A stretch of DNA of 64,000 nucleotides from contig NZ_JAJNEC010000007.1 of the NCBI RefSeq assembly GCF_021044425.1, forward strand, positions 310,001-374,000, read 5' to 3'. Shown here one piece after another: positions 44,707 through 53,916 of the stretch. Below the pieces are notes generated by a model. That model made no database searches. It was given only the letters and a program-made list of their open reading frames with translations, and was not told the origin of the DNA. How positions within the stretch are numbered: the first letter of the stretch is position 1; the number at the start of each line of letters is the position of its first letter. The DNA comes from Niabella pedocola (GTDB lineage Bacteria; Bacteroidota; Bacteroidia; Chitinophagales; Chitinophagaceae). Position numbers and translations under genes: made by a program.

Positions 44707-46131
44707 TTATACTTTCTTCAGCTTCCAGCGGCCGCGTTTAAACAGGATGAATGACACCACGGTAATAGCGGCTTCTGCCACGGGTATGGCAATAAATACC
44801 CCCCGTTCATTTAATCCAACATACACCGCCAGTAAATACGCCAGCGGTATCTGGAACAACCAGAAGCCAAAAAGATTTACCCAGGTAGGCGTCCAGGTAT
44901 CGCCCGATCCGTTAAAGGCATTGATCATCACCATCCCTACCCCGTAAAACACAAAGCCACAGGCCATCGTGTACATGGCTGTTTGAGCGATGGATTGCAC
45001 ATGCTGCTCTGTGGTAAAAAAGGAAACCAGCCAGTTGGCCAGCAAAAAGAACACGGCACTTACCAGCAGCATAAACAATACATTGTATTTTACGGTAGTC
45101 ATCACCGAGGCTTCTGCCCGATCGGGGGCGTTGGCACCCAGGTTCTGCCCTACCAGCGTAGACGCGGCATTGCTCATGCCCCAGGCCGGCAACATAAAAA
45201 ACATCATCAGCCGCAGTGCCGTTTGATAGCCGGCAGAGCCCTCATCACCTCCGGTTACTGCTACCAGGCGTGCCAGCACGATCCAGCTGCAGGATGCGAT
45301 GACGAACTGGAAGATACCGGGCACGGCAATTTTCACCATGGAACGGATTACCGGCAGATCCAGTTTAAAGTGAGCAGCACGCATCCTGAATGTTCCCTTG
45401 CCGCGAAACAGGTGATACAGCTGGTACAACACCCCGATCGTTCTGCCTGTGGCCGTGGCCATGGCAGCGCCGGTTAAACCAAAAGCGGGTATACCACCCC
45501 ACCCGTTAATGAATACCGGGCATAGGATGATATTACAGATATTGGCGATCCACAGGCTCTTCATAGCAATGGCCGCATTACCGGCGCCTCTGAAAATACC
45601 ATTGATCAGGAACAATAGCATGATGGAGATACTGCTGCCCATCATAATAGCCGTAAACTGTTTCCCGTGCTCGGCAGCAGGTTCCGATGCACCCATCAGC
45701 AACAGGATCTCTTTGGCATAGAACATACCGGCTACGCTCAGCAATACCGTTACGGCTGTTGCAATCAGCAGCGCCTGTGCCCCGGCATGCGCCGCACCCT
45801 CGGGGTTCTTTTCACCAATGCGGCGTGCCACCACAGCAGTAGCCGCCATACTCATGCCGATAGCGATGGAATACATAACGGTTAATACCGATTCCGTAAG
45901 GCCTACCGTTTGTATGGCAAAACTGCTTTCCTTTAAGTGCCCTACAAAATACAGGTCAACCAATGCAAAAACAGACTCCATACTCATCTCCAGCATCATG
46001 GGAATGGCCAGCATCAATACCGCCCTGCGGATGCTGATGGTTGTATAATCCGTTTCTGTTCCGTTAAACGCCTGTTTCAAAAACAAAAGCGCAGCCGATA
46101 CCTTCGAGGTACCTTTATGATCAAAAGACAT
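44707..46131 (-). CDS. MATE-family multidrug/small-molecule exporter
   Basis: A 474-residue inner-membrane antiporter with 12 predicted TM segments in two related halves. MATE words: IPMMLEMSMESVFALVDLYFVGHL in TM1-2 (in part: ALVDLYFVGHL), MAATAVVARRIGEKNPEGA, GAGNAAIAMKSLWIANICNIIL, NAASTLVGQNLGANAPDRAE and YGVGMVMINAFNGSGDTWTPTW. MATE proteins expel cations or drugs against Na+ or H+. It has its own terminator and no link to the locus before it. Confidence 0.92.
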   Translation of the reverse strand: MSFDHKGTSKVSAALLFLKQAFNGTETDYTTISIRRAVLMLAIPMMLEMSMESVFALVDLYFVGHLKESSFAIQTVGLTESVLTVMYSIAIGMSMAATAVVARRIGEKNPEGAAHAGAQALLIATAVTVLLSVAGMFYAKEILLLMGASEPAAEHGKQFTAIMMGSSISIMLLFLINGIFRGAGNAAIAMKSLWIANICNIILCPVFINGWGGIPAFGLTGAAMATATGRTIGVLYQLYHLFRGKGTFRMRAAHFKLDLPVIRSMVKIAVPGIFQFVIASCSWIVLARLVAVTGGDEGSAGYQTALRLMMFFMLPAWGMSNAASTLVGQNLGANAPDRAEASVMTTVKYNVLFMLLVSAVFFLLANWLVSFFTTEQHVQSIAQTAMYTMACGFVFYGVGMVMINAFNGSGDTWTPTWVNLFGFWLFQIPLAYLLAVYVGLNERGVFIAIPVAEAAITVVSFILFKRGRWKLKKV

Positions 46132-46662
46132 AAATTTCTTATTAATTTAAATGAAAATAAAACGCGATTCCGCAACAGCGGAACGCCACCTGGCAAATAG
46201 TTACAACGGAGATCGTTTAATGATACTTAGTGGAGCAGTACAACGATCGAAGCGGCAATGATTTTCATCAAAGTAGATTTTGAAACGCGAAGATAGGATT
46301 TTTTGGGAATCCGGAGTTCAGAATTCAGTGGTCAGCCGTCAGTTTTCAGCATTCGGTATTCACGGTTAGTTTACAGTGTGGTATTCGAAATGTTTTTTTT
46401 TATTTGACATTATCATTGATGTTTGTTTTTTCCAGAATTTAGATTTTAGTATTTAGTGCTTAGCATTTACCCCGCCGTTTCCCGAAGCTTGTTTTTGTCA
46501 TTTGCTCTTTGCCTGTTATTTGAGATCTTAAAATTCAGCATTTACTGAAATTTGTTTTTTGCTATTTGATCTTTATTATTTGATCTTTGGCGCTTTCCAT
46601 TTGACTTTTTCAAATTTAGTGCTTAGAATTTAGTATTTAACCCATACCATCAACTTCAGCAT
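46132..46662. repeat. AT-rich intergenic region with degenerate simple repeats
   Basis: A 531-base gap of low complexity. Blocks recur in altered forms: TTTAGTATTTAGTGCTTAGCATTTA (46443-46467) against TTTAGTGCTTAGAATTTAGTATTTA (46615-46639), TATTTGATCTTTATTATTTGATCTTTGG (46562-46589) with a weaker copy at 46497-46525, and CAGTGGTCAGCCGTCAGTTTTCAGCATTCGG near 46327. No frame or RNA is seen. Such decayed TTTAGNATTTA and TCAGCATTC tracts are common between Bacteroidota genes. It contains the upstream regions of the divergent MATE and serine-hydrolase genes. Confidence 0.6.
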
Positions 46663-47826
46663 ATGAACCGATCACTGCAGTTTTTGCTGCCATTACTTGC
46701 GGGCAGTATTTTTTATATATCCGGCGGACCGTTAACCGGCCGGTTGCAGCCCCGGGCTTCTGTAACCGGTGAAAAGATCATGCCGGCTACGGATACCATC
46801 AGCGACCAGAGGATCCCGGAGATGGCCATGGAACAACTCAAAAATTTTCCTGAGAAGACGCAGTTTTCCATCGCGGTGCTTCAAAACGGAACGGTTTCTT
46901 TCGTTGGCCTGATAAAGGATCAGGAGCGTATCCGCGCCGTTAACAACAGCACCGCCATCTTTGAGATCGGCTCCATTACCAAAGTATTTACCGCTACGGT
47001 ACTGGCGGATCTGGTGACCAGAAAAAAATTACAGCTCGAAGACAAGATCAATCCTTATTACCCATTCTTATTTAACCAGAACATTCAGCCCGATCTCAAA
47101 AGCCTGGCCAATCATACCTCCGGACTTCCGAGACTTCCCTCCAATTTTGCGGCAGCAAGAACGGCACCGCTGAATCCTTACAAAAATTACGGCAGCCTTC
47201 AGCTTGAAGATTACCTTAAAAATGAACTGAGCCTGCAGCAACCGGCAGGAGAAAAATTTGAATACTCCAACCTGGGCGCGGGACTATTGGGGTATACACT
47301 CGGATTATCGCAAAAAACCAGTTTCCCGGAACTGTTAAAGAAGCTTGTGTTGAACAAATACCACCTGCAACATACGTACACCAGTGCACGGCAGACCGGT
47401 TCTCAGCTTGTAAAAGGGCTCAATGAAAAAGGCAACGAAGTTCCCAACTGGGATTTTGACGTGCTGTTTGGCGGAGGGGGCCTGCTATCCTGTGCACAGG
47501 ACCTGGCAATGTTTGCTACGGCGCAATTTCATGCATCCAATAAGGAGCTGGCGCTTACAAGAATGCCCACGTTTACGGTAAGCGACCGGATGCAAATGGG
47601 GCTGGGCTGGCATATTATCCACACCAATGACGGCCGCCAACTGTACTGGCATAACGGGGGCACCGGGGGATATACGTCATCGATGGCGATCGATATCGCC
47701 GCTCAAGCAGGCATCATCATTCTTTCAAATATTTCTGCATTCCATCCGCAGAAAGAACGGGTCGACCAGCTTTGCTTTGCCCTTGCACGGCTAATCGGAA
47801 AAAAGAAGGCGGCCGTTGCTCCTTAA
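46663..47826 (+). CDS. class C beta-lactamase-like serine hydrolase
   Basis: A 387-residue exported serine hydrolase of the beta-lactamase/DD-peptidase fold. The signal segment is about 1-24 (LLPLLAGSIFYISGG). Catalytic motifs: SITK in FEIGSITKVFTATVLADL (Ser-x-x-Lys), YSN in KFEYSNLGAGLLGYTLG (Tyr-x-Asn), and HNGGTGGY near the C-terminus, which replaces the KTG triad. FDVLFGGGGLLSCAQDLAMF is also typical. The family contains esterases, D-aminopeptidases and AmpC relatives, so antibiotic hydrolysis is not implied. It ends convergently to xylA across an imperfect hairpin near its stop (47808-47841). Confidence 0.88.
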   Translation: MNRSLQFLLPLLAGSIFYISGGPLTGRLQPRASVTGEKIMPATDTISDQRIPEMAMEQLKNFPEKTQFSIAVLQNGTVSFVGLIKDQERIRAVNNSTAIFEIGSITKVFTATVLADLVTRKKLQLEDKINPYYPFLFNQNIQPDLKSLANHTSGLPRLPSNFAAARTAPLNPYKNYGSLQLEDYLKNELSLQQPAGEKFEYSNLGAGLLGYTLGLSQKTSFPELLKKLVLNKYHLQHTYTSARQTGSQLVKGLNEKGNEVPNWDFDVLFGGGGLLSCAQDLAMFATAQFHASNKELALTRMPTFTVSDRMQMGLGWHIIHTNDGRQLYWHNGGTGGYTSSMAIDIAAQAGIIILSNISAFHPQKERVDQLCFALARLIGKKKAAVAP

Positions 47827-47865
47827 AAGCAACCGACCGCCGTTTACAGGAAAACGTTTTATATC

Positions 47866-49194
47866 TTAAATAAACCGGTTGATGATATTTTCATAGTACT
47901 CCTGCCTGCCGCTGATCTGCTCCGGCTCTCCGTTTTGAATGGCCAGGTCGCGCAACGCCTCCAGGCTTAAGGTGCCTTCTTCAAAATCCCGTCCGGGCCC
48001 ATCCGCAAAGGATTGATAACGGTCGGCACGCAGTTTCCGGTATTCGGATTTTTGCAGCACATTATCTGCAATGATCAATGCCCGTGCAAAAGCATCCATC
48101 CCACCGATATGCGCATAAAAAAGATCCGCAGCATCCGTTGAGTTCCGCCGGATCTTCGCATCAAAATTGATCCCGCCCCCGCTAAACCCGCCGGCTTCAA
48201 GGATGATCAGCATCGCCTCGGTCAGTTCGTTCAGGTTATTGGGAAACTGGTCCGTATCCCATCCGTTCTGGTAATCGCCCCGGTTGGCATCCATCGAACC
48301 CAGGAGCCCCGCATCCGCGGCCACTTGTAACTCATGCTGGAATGTATGACCGGCCAGGGTTGCATGGTTCACTTCTATATTCAATTTAAAATCGTTCAGG
48401 AGATCGTATTGCCGCAGGAAACTGATCACTGTTGCCGCATCATAATCGTACTGGTGTTTGGTAGGCTCGCAGGGCTTGGGTTCTATAAAAAAAGTGCCTT
48501 TAAAGCCCTGTTTCCGGGCATAATCCTTTGACATGTGTAAAAACCGCGCCATATGCTCCTGTTCCTTTTTCATGTTGGTGTTCAGCAGGCTCATATATCC
48601 TTCGCGGCCACCCCAGAACACATAGTTTTCGCCCCCCAGCTTCAGCGTGGCATCCAACGCTGCTTTTACCTGGGCTCCGGCATGGGCCACTGCCCTGAAA
48701 TCAGGGTTTGTGGCAGCCCCGTTCATATACCGTACATGCGAAAACAGGTTGGCGGTACCCCATAATAATTGTACGCCGGTAGCTGTTTGTTTTTCAAGCG
48801 CATAATCGGTAATGGCCTGCAGCCGCCGTTCGTTCTCCGCCACGTCGTTGCCATAATCTACCAGGTCCACGTCATGAAAACAATAAAACGGCAGCGACAT
48901 TTTTGTAAAAAATTCAAATGCAGCGTCCATTTTATCGCGGGCCCGGTCCAGCACATCGCTGCGTTGATCCCATGCAAAAAAATGCGTAGGTCCGCCAAAA
49001 GGATCGGATCCGTTTCCGTTAAAAGAATGCCAGTAGGAACAGGCAAAACGCAGCCAGTCTTTTAACGGCCGGCCGGCCACTACCCTTGTTTCATCATACC
49101 AGCGAAACGCCAGCGGATTATCCGATTCCAGTCCTTCAAATGTTACCGGACCGATTCCTTTAAAATATTCAGTAGTTCCTGTAAGTACCTGCAT
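47866..49194 (-). CDS. xylA: xylose isomerase
   Basis: Interconverts D-xylose and D-xylulose, the first step of the bacterial isomerase pathway. The 442-residue class II enzyme has the catalytic His region FYCFHDVDLVDYGND, WGGREGYMSLLNTNM, FFIEPKPCEPTKHQYDYDAATV, and metal ligands in EVNHATLAGHTFQHEL, GSMDANRGD and GGINFDAKIRRNS. The ATG at 49194 (MQVLTGTTEYFK) matches the family start; upstream codons to 49281 run into xylB. It follows xylB with a four-base gap. Confidence 0.96.
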   Translation of the reverse strand: MQVLTGTTEYFKGIGPVTFEGLESDNPLAFRWYDETRVVAGRPLKDWLRFACSYWHSFNGNGSDPFGGPTHFFAWDQRSDVLDRARDKMDAAFEFFTKMSLPFYCFHDVDLVDYGNDVAENERRLQAITDYALEKQTATGVQLLWGTANLFSHVRYMNGAATNPDFRAVAHAGAQVKAALDATLKLGGENYVFWGGREGYMSLLNTNMKKEQEHMARFLHMSKDYARKQGFKGTFFIEPKPCEPTKHQYDYDAATVISFLRQYDLLNDFKLNIEVNHATLAGHTFQHELQVAADAGLLGSMDANRGDYQNGWDTDQFPNNLNELTEAMLIILEAGGFSGGGINFDAKIRRNSTDAADLFYAHIGGMDAFARALIIADNVLQKSEYRKLRADRYQSFADGPGRDFEEGTLSLEALRDLAIQNGEPEQISGRQEYYENIINRFI

Positions 49195-49198
49195 AACC

Positions 49199-50713
49199 TT
49201 ATTTATTTTGATGAATTTGTTGATCCAGTTGTATCCGCCATTCCTGGTAAATGGCTTCATAAATCGCCTGCAGTGATGCATCCGGTGTAATTACGGCCAC
49301 CCGCTGCAGGTTTTCAAAAGCATTGGTCTCCGTATATATTCCCAGCCCGATGCCCGCACCGATGGCGGCTCCCACACTGGCGTCGGTGTGATATAATTCC
49401 AGTGTAAGTCCTGTAACATTTACAAACGCCCGGGCAAATACCTCGCTTAAAAAAAGATTGGCTTTACCCGCCTTTACAACAGTTGCCCGCAGCCCGTTTT
49501 CCCGCATAATATCCAGCCCGTACCGGAAGGCAAACGCAATACCTTCCTGAACGGCCCGGTACAAATGAGCCGGTGTATGCAGATTCAGATCGATGCCGGA
49601 AAAACCCGCATCTACCAGGGTGTTCTCCAGCATCCGTTCCGCACCATTTCCAAAGGGATAATAGCGCAGACCTGCGGCACCCGCCGCTATGCCTGCAGCC
49701 ATTTCGTTCATCCGGGCATAAGAATGTATTCCTCCTGTGCAATCCCGGATCCAACGGTTGCTGATACCCGCACCGTTAATGCAAAGCAACAGCCCGATAC
49801 GCGCCCGATCCGGAAGATGGTTTACATGCGCAAAACTATTGATCCTCGAAAGCGGGTCGTAAACCAACTGATCGGTTACGGCATAAATAACCCCGCTGGT
49901 GCCGGCGGTGGTTGCTATTTCACCCGGCTTTAATACGTTTAATGAAAGCGCATTGTTCAGCTGGTCGCCGGCTTTGTAGGTGATGGGTGTTCCGGCCTTC
50001 ATACCCAGTGCTGACGCGATGGCTGCACTTAATGTTCCATGAACCGAGAATACCGGTTGAAGGGCTCCAAAAAAACGGGGATCAAATCCAAAAAAATCCA
50101 GGATATCTTCCGACACCGTGTTGCTGCGGAAATCCCAGAATGTGCCTTCCGAAAGCATCGAAACCGTACTGGTAACCGTATTGCTCAGCCGGAGCGCAAT
50201 ATAATCGCCCGGCAACATCACTTTTTGGATCTTGTCATAAACGGCCGGTTCCTGCGCTTTTACCCAGGCCAGTTTGGCTGCCGTAAAATTGCCGGGATAA
50301 TTCAGCAAATGCTGCAGGCACCGTTCCTTTCCGATAGCCTGCAATGCGCGTCCCCCTTCGGACAGGGCACGGCCGTCGCACCAGATGATGGCGTCACGCA
50401 ACACGTTATTTGCAGCATCCGTAACCACCAGCCCGTGCATTTGATACGTGATCCCTATCGCTTCAATGGCCTGCAGGTTGCAGTCTGGCTGCTCCCCCAG
50501 TTTACGGATCGCCGCTTCTACATCGGCCCACCATTGGCCGGGATCCTGTTCAGCCCAACCCGGTTGTACGGATCGAATACTGCGCTCCGCCGTGTCCGGA
50601 CAGGATGCCGTACACACCACCGTCTGCGTGATGGCATTCACCAGGGCAACCTTCACAGCGGAGGTTCCGATATCAATTCCCAGTAAAAAACGATTCTTTT
50701 TTTCAGCAATCAT
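49199..50713 (-). CDS. xylB: xylulokinase
   Basis: Phosphorylates D-xylulose to xylulose 5-phosphate using ATP. A 504-residue FGGY-family kinase: RFLLGIDIGTSAVKVALVNA at the N-terminus (phosphate 1), QPGWAEQDPGQWWADV, YQMHGLVV with DAIIWCDGRA, KVMLPGDYIALRLSNT, GDQLNNALSL and TTAGTSGVIYAV, and KAGKANLFLSEVFARAFVNV. The ATG at 50713 is chosen because it precedes the kinase core; 79 earlier in-frame codons overlap the divergent regulator. First gene of the xylB-xylA operon. Confidence 0.95.
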   Translation of the reverse strand: MIAEKKNRFLLGIDIGTSAVKVALVNAITQTVVCTASCPDTAERSIRSVQPGWAEQDPGQWWADVEAAIRKLGEQPDCNLQAIEAIGITYQMHGLVVTDAANNVLRDAIIWCDGRALSEGGRALQAIGKERCLQHLLNYPGNFTAAKLAWVKAQEPAVYDKIQKVMLPGDYIALRLSNTVTSTVSMLSEGTFWDFRSNTVSEDILDFFGFDPRFFGALQPVFSVHGTLSAAIASALGMKAGTPITYKAGDQLNNALSLNVLKPGEIATTAGTSGVIYAVTDQLVYDPLSRINSFAHVNHLPDRARIGLLLCINGAGISNRWIRDCTGGIHSYARMNEMAAGIAAGAAGLRYYPFGNGAERMLENTLVDAGFSGIDLNLHTPAHLYRAVQEGIAFAFRYGLDIMRENGLRATVVKAGKANLFLSEVFARAFVNVTGLTLELYHTDASVGAAIGAGIGLGIYTETNAFENLQRVAVITPDASLQAIYEAIYQEWRIQLDQQIHQNK

Positions 50714-50748
50714 GCGTTCCTTTTTTGGTTCCCGCCCGGGGAACGGAT

Positions 50749-50756
50749 GCAATATA
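50749..50756 (-). promoter_or_regulatory. possible xylBA -7 box
   Basis: The minus strand reads TATATTGC, matching TANNTTTG at six of eight positions, 35 bases before xylB and 12 bases from the near-palindrome. Confidence 0.3.
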
Positions 50757-50767
50757 CTGTTTTTTAA

Positions 50768-50785
50768 AATGTAATCGATTTCATT
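50768..50785. promoter_or_regulatory. xylose operator candidate
   Basis: AATGTAATCGATTTCATT is symmetric at 16 of 18 positions and lies midway between the divergent xylB and regulator genes. It is the likely site of the adjacent LacI-family protein. Confidence 0.6.
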
Positions 50786-50812
50786 ATAGAAATAAAATGG
50801 ACGGAAAAGGGG

Positions 50813-50820
50813 TACATTTG
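50813..50820 (+). promoter_or_regulatory. -7 box of the xylose regulator gene
   Basis: TACATTTG is an exact TANNTTTG match ending five bases before the ATG at 50826. Transcription would begin at or next to the start codon, so the mRNA may be leaderless. Confidence 0.5.
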
Positions 50821-50825
50821 CTGCT

Positions 50826-51872
50826 ATGGAAAAACAGGTGACCATATATGATCTTGCACGTGCGCTCAATCTTTCTACGGCTACCATCAGCCGTGCACTG
50901 GATGATAGTCCGCTGGTAAAACCCAAAACGCGGGAAAAGATCCGGGCCATGGCCGATAAAATGGGTTACCGTCAAAACCTCATCGCCAGCAACCTGCGCA
51001 AACAGCAGTCGCGTACCATTGGTGTACTCCTGCATGAGGTTAACTCCTATTTTTCCACCTCTGTGCTGGCCGGCATTGAGAAGATCACCACCAGGGAAAA
51101 ATATGATATCCTGATTGCCCACTCCGGTGAAGACGGTGAACGGGAAATTGCCAACACCCGCAATCTTTTTAATAAACGGGTAGACGGGCTGATCGTATCG
51201 CTGGCCATGAGCACAGTAGCCACCGATCATTTCAACCCGTTTTTTGAACAGGGGATCCCGGTTGTTTTTTTTGACCGGGTTGCTAAAAAGATGCCCTGCA
51301 ATAAAATTGTGATCGACAATTTTAAAGCGGGCTACGAAGCCACCACCCATTTGCTGCAACAGGGTTACCGGCGTATTGCGCATATCACCGCCAGTTTACA
51401 GCGGAATGTGTACGAAGACCGGTTCAGGGGCTACAAGAAGGCGCTAACGGATCATCATATCCGCTTTGATCCGCTGCTGGTGGAAAGCTGCAGCCTGAAC
51501 CGGGAAGATACCCTGGCGGTAATGCATCAACTACTGAAGCAAAAGCCCGATGCTTTTTTTATTACCAACGATTTCGCTGCGGCGGTTTGCATGGATGAAC
51601 TGCAGCGGAGCGGCATCCGCATTCCTGAGGATATCGGGATGATGGGTTTTAACAATGATATCCTCGGCAGCCTCATTAATCCCAGGCTGTCTACCATCGA
51701 TTATCCAGGCACACGAATGGGCGAAACCGCCGCGCAAATGTTGATCGATAAGATCAAAACAAAAAAGAATGGCAAAGCAACGGCCGAACATAAAAGCGTC
51801 ATCATTTCCAGTACCCTGCTCATCCGTGAATCATCCGTAAAAAAAGCCCGGCAACGCCGGGGCCATAAATAA
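50826..51872 (+). CDS. xylR: LacI-family regulator of xylose genes
   Basis: A 348-residue repressor. Helix-turn-helix TIYDLARALNLSTATISRALDDSP (residues 6-29) and hinge MADKMGYRQNLIASNLRKQ, then the effector domain with IGVLLHEVNSYFSTSVLAGIE, DGLIVSLAMSTVATDH, GYRRIAHITASLQRNVYEDRFRGY and FFITNDFAAAVCMDELQRSG, ending MGETAAQMLIDKI. It is divergent from xylBA across 112 bases containing a near-palindrome. Control of xylBA by xylose or a product is inferred from position. Confidence 0.88.
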   Translation: MEKQVTIYDLARALNLSTATISRALDDSPLVKPKTREKIRAMADKMGYRQNLIASNLRKQQSRTIGVLLHEVNSYFSTSVLAGIEKITTREKYDILIAHSGEDGEREIANTRNLFNKRVDGLIVSLAMSTVATDHFNPFFEQGIPVVFFDRVAKKMPCNKIVIDNFKAGYEATTHLLQQGYRRIAHITASLQRNVYEDRFRGYKKALTDHHIRFDPLLVESCSLNREDTLAVMHQLLKQKPDAFFITNDFAAAVCMDELQRSGIRIPEDIGMMGFNNDILGSLINPRLSTIDYPGTRMGETAAQMLIDKIKTKKNGKATAEHKSVIISSTLLIRESSVKKARQRRGHK

Positions 51873-52088
51873 TATTTTACGGCTACACCCGTCATGAGCG
51901 AAGCAACAGGCGCGCCCTTCATGTTCTGCTAAAAACGGTTTAACTGCCGGATATACACCAATAACTCCGCCGGCGAATTTAGGCATTCACCCCCGGGTTG
52001 CGGCCTGGATTCATACAATGCTGGTCATTTTTTTATATTATTGTGGCGAATTGAGTGTTTTCTCCTGTATTGTTATTTGCTGGTGTTT

Positions 52089-53699
52089 ATGAAGAAGTTT
52101 GTTTTCCTTTTTATTTTTTACGTTCCTACCCTGCTGTTGGCTCAAACGGATTCACTGTTGCATCTGCTCGATGTCTCGATCAAAAAACGGCCTCAATTTG
52201 CCCGCATCAAGGAAGGGCGCCTGGACAGCCTGAAGGAACAGATCAACCGCAATACCAACCCGGAAAAGAGCTATAGCCTGTATAACCAGCTGTTCATGGA
52301 GTATAAACATTACAACCTGGACACGGCACTGGAGGCAGCAAAACGGAAAAATGACATCGCCGGTCAGTTAAAAAACCGTCAATACCAATACGAGTCCCGG
52401 ATGAATATTGCCGAGATCATGGGCAAAATGGGGATGTACAAAAAAACATTTGACATCATCGATGCCATCCGGAAGAGCGACCTGGATCCGCAGCAGTGGC
52501 GTTATTTTTTTCACCTCTACCACTCGATTTGTTCCCTGCTGTTGCAAAATGCCCTCTCGCAGGAAGAGAAATTATATTACAAGGATCTCATTAAAGGTTA
52601 CAAAGATTCATTGCTGCAGGTAACCGATCCCCAAAGTCTCGATTACCAGTTGATTCAGAACGGAAAACTCCTGGAAGCAGGCCAATACAACGAGGCCCTT
52701 ACCCTGATGACCCGCTGCTACCAAACACCCGGGCGTAAGGAAGCCGAACGGGGCGCCATCGCCTACGGGCTTTCCGACATATACGAAGCACTGGGCAATG
52801 CAGAACAACAAAAAAAATACCTGGCCATTGCTGCTATTGCCGATATACAGGGAGCCGTTAAAAGCTATATAGCCCTCCGGAAGCTGACGGTATTGCTGTA
52901 CCAGGAAGGTGACCTGGAGCGTGCCTATACCTATATCCGGTGTTGTATGGAGGATGCTACTTTTTGCAAAGCCCGTTTCCGGATGATTGAAATCTCGGAG
53001 GCATTGCCCATTATTGTGGCTACCTACGACAAAAAGATGAAGGAGGAAAAGGACAGTCTTTTTAAATACCTTTTGCTTATTTCGGCGCTTACCCTGGTAC
53101 TTACGCTCTGTATCGTATTTATTTACAATCAGCTCAAAAAGATATCCGCGGCAAAACAACTTATCCGGAACGCCAATGAAGAGCTAACGGTCATCAACGA
53201 AGCATTAAAAGAGGTAAACAAAAAACTCTCCGAATCGGACCAGGTAAAAGAAACCTATATTGGTTATGTCTTCAACCTTTGTTCCTCCTATATCAATAAA
53301 CTGGAAAACTACCGGCTAACGCTTCATAAAAAACTAAAGGCCCGCCAAACAGATGAGGCACTTCAAATTACCGGAAGCGCATCGCTTGTAACCAATGAAC
53401 TGAAGGAATTCTTTCAGAATTTCGACGCCGTCTTTTTAAATATCTACCCCAATTTCGTAGACGCGTTTAATGCCCTGCTGAAAAAAGAAGAGCAGATCAT
53501 TCCCAGGGCCGGAGACATTCTTACCCCCGAACTCCGGGTATTTGCATTGATGCGGCTGGGCGTGACCGACAGCAGCAAAATTGCCGGCTTCCTGCATTAC
53601 TCGCCCCAAACCGTGTACAATTACAAATTGAAAATAAAGAACAAACTGGCCGTTTCCAAAGAGGAATTTGCCGCCAGGATGCAGCAAATCGGGAAATGA
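52089..53699 (+). CDS. DUF6377 TPR-containing membrane regulator
   Basis: A 536-residue one-component regulator of the DUF6377 group. Signal peptide MKKFVFLFIFYVPTLLLAQ sets the ATG at 52089. The N-terminal 310 residues are helical repeats (EKSYSLYNQLFMEYKHYNLDTALEAAKR, YEALGNAEQQKKYLAIAA), probably periplasmic. A TM segment is about residues 325-347 (LLLISALTLVLTLCIVFIYNQL), followed by a coiled coil (AKQLIRNANEELTVINEALKEVNKKLSE) and a C-terminal LuxR-type HTH: DSSKIAGFLHYSPQTVYNYKLKIKNKL. The gene lies just before susC 3 in the same direction, so it likely controls that locus. Confidence 0.88.
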   Translation: MKKFVFLFIFYVPTLLLAQTDSLLHLLDVSIKKRPQFARIKEGRLDSLKEQINRNTNPEKSYSLYNQLFMEYKHYNLDTALEAAKRKNDIAGQLKNRQYQYESRMNIAEIMGKMGMYKKTFDIIDAIRKSDLDPQQWRYFFHLYHSICSLLLQNALSQEEKLYYKDLIKGYKDSLLQVTDPQSLDYQLIQNGKLLEAGQYNEALTLMTRCYQTPGRKEAERGAIAYGLSDIYEALGNAEQQKKYLAIAAIADIQGAVKSYIALRKLTVLLYQEGDLERAYTYIRCCMEDATFCKARFRMIEISEALPIIVATYDKKMKEEKDSLFKYLLLISALTLVLTLCIVFIYNQLKKISAAKQLIRNANEELTVINEALKEVNKKLSESDQVKETYIGYVFNLCSSYINKLENYRLTLHKKLKARQTDEALQITGSASLVTNELKEFFQNFDAVFLNIYPNFVDAFNALLKKEEQIIPRAGDILTPELRVFALMRLGVTDSSKIAGFLHYSPQTVYNYKLKIKNKLAVSKEEFAARMQQIGK

Positions 53700-53916
53700 C
53701 CGGGTCCGGCACCTACTTTGCAACCGGCAAACCCCTACTTTATTATAACTCCCTGTGCAAAACAATAACCTAATTACCAAACACTTGCAATAAAAAACAG
53801 CACTTTACCTCCTACTTTCCGTTTCTCCTGGTGATGGGCCGTGCACCCGCTTCCGATATTTTCGGGGAATTGTGTTTTGCCATATTCATATCAAAAAAAC
53901 TAAATCAGATCCGTTT

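Noticed and set aside
49195..49281. N-terminal extension of xylose isomerase
   Set aside because: Overlaps the xylB C-terminus; the family begins at the ATG at 49194.
50714..50950. N-terminal extension of xylulokinase
   Set aside because: Runs through the xyl promoter region and into the divergent regulator gene; the kinase core starts right after 50713.
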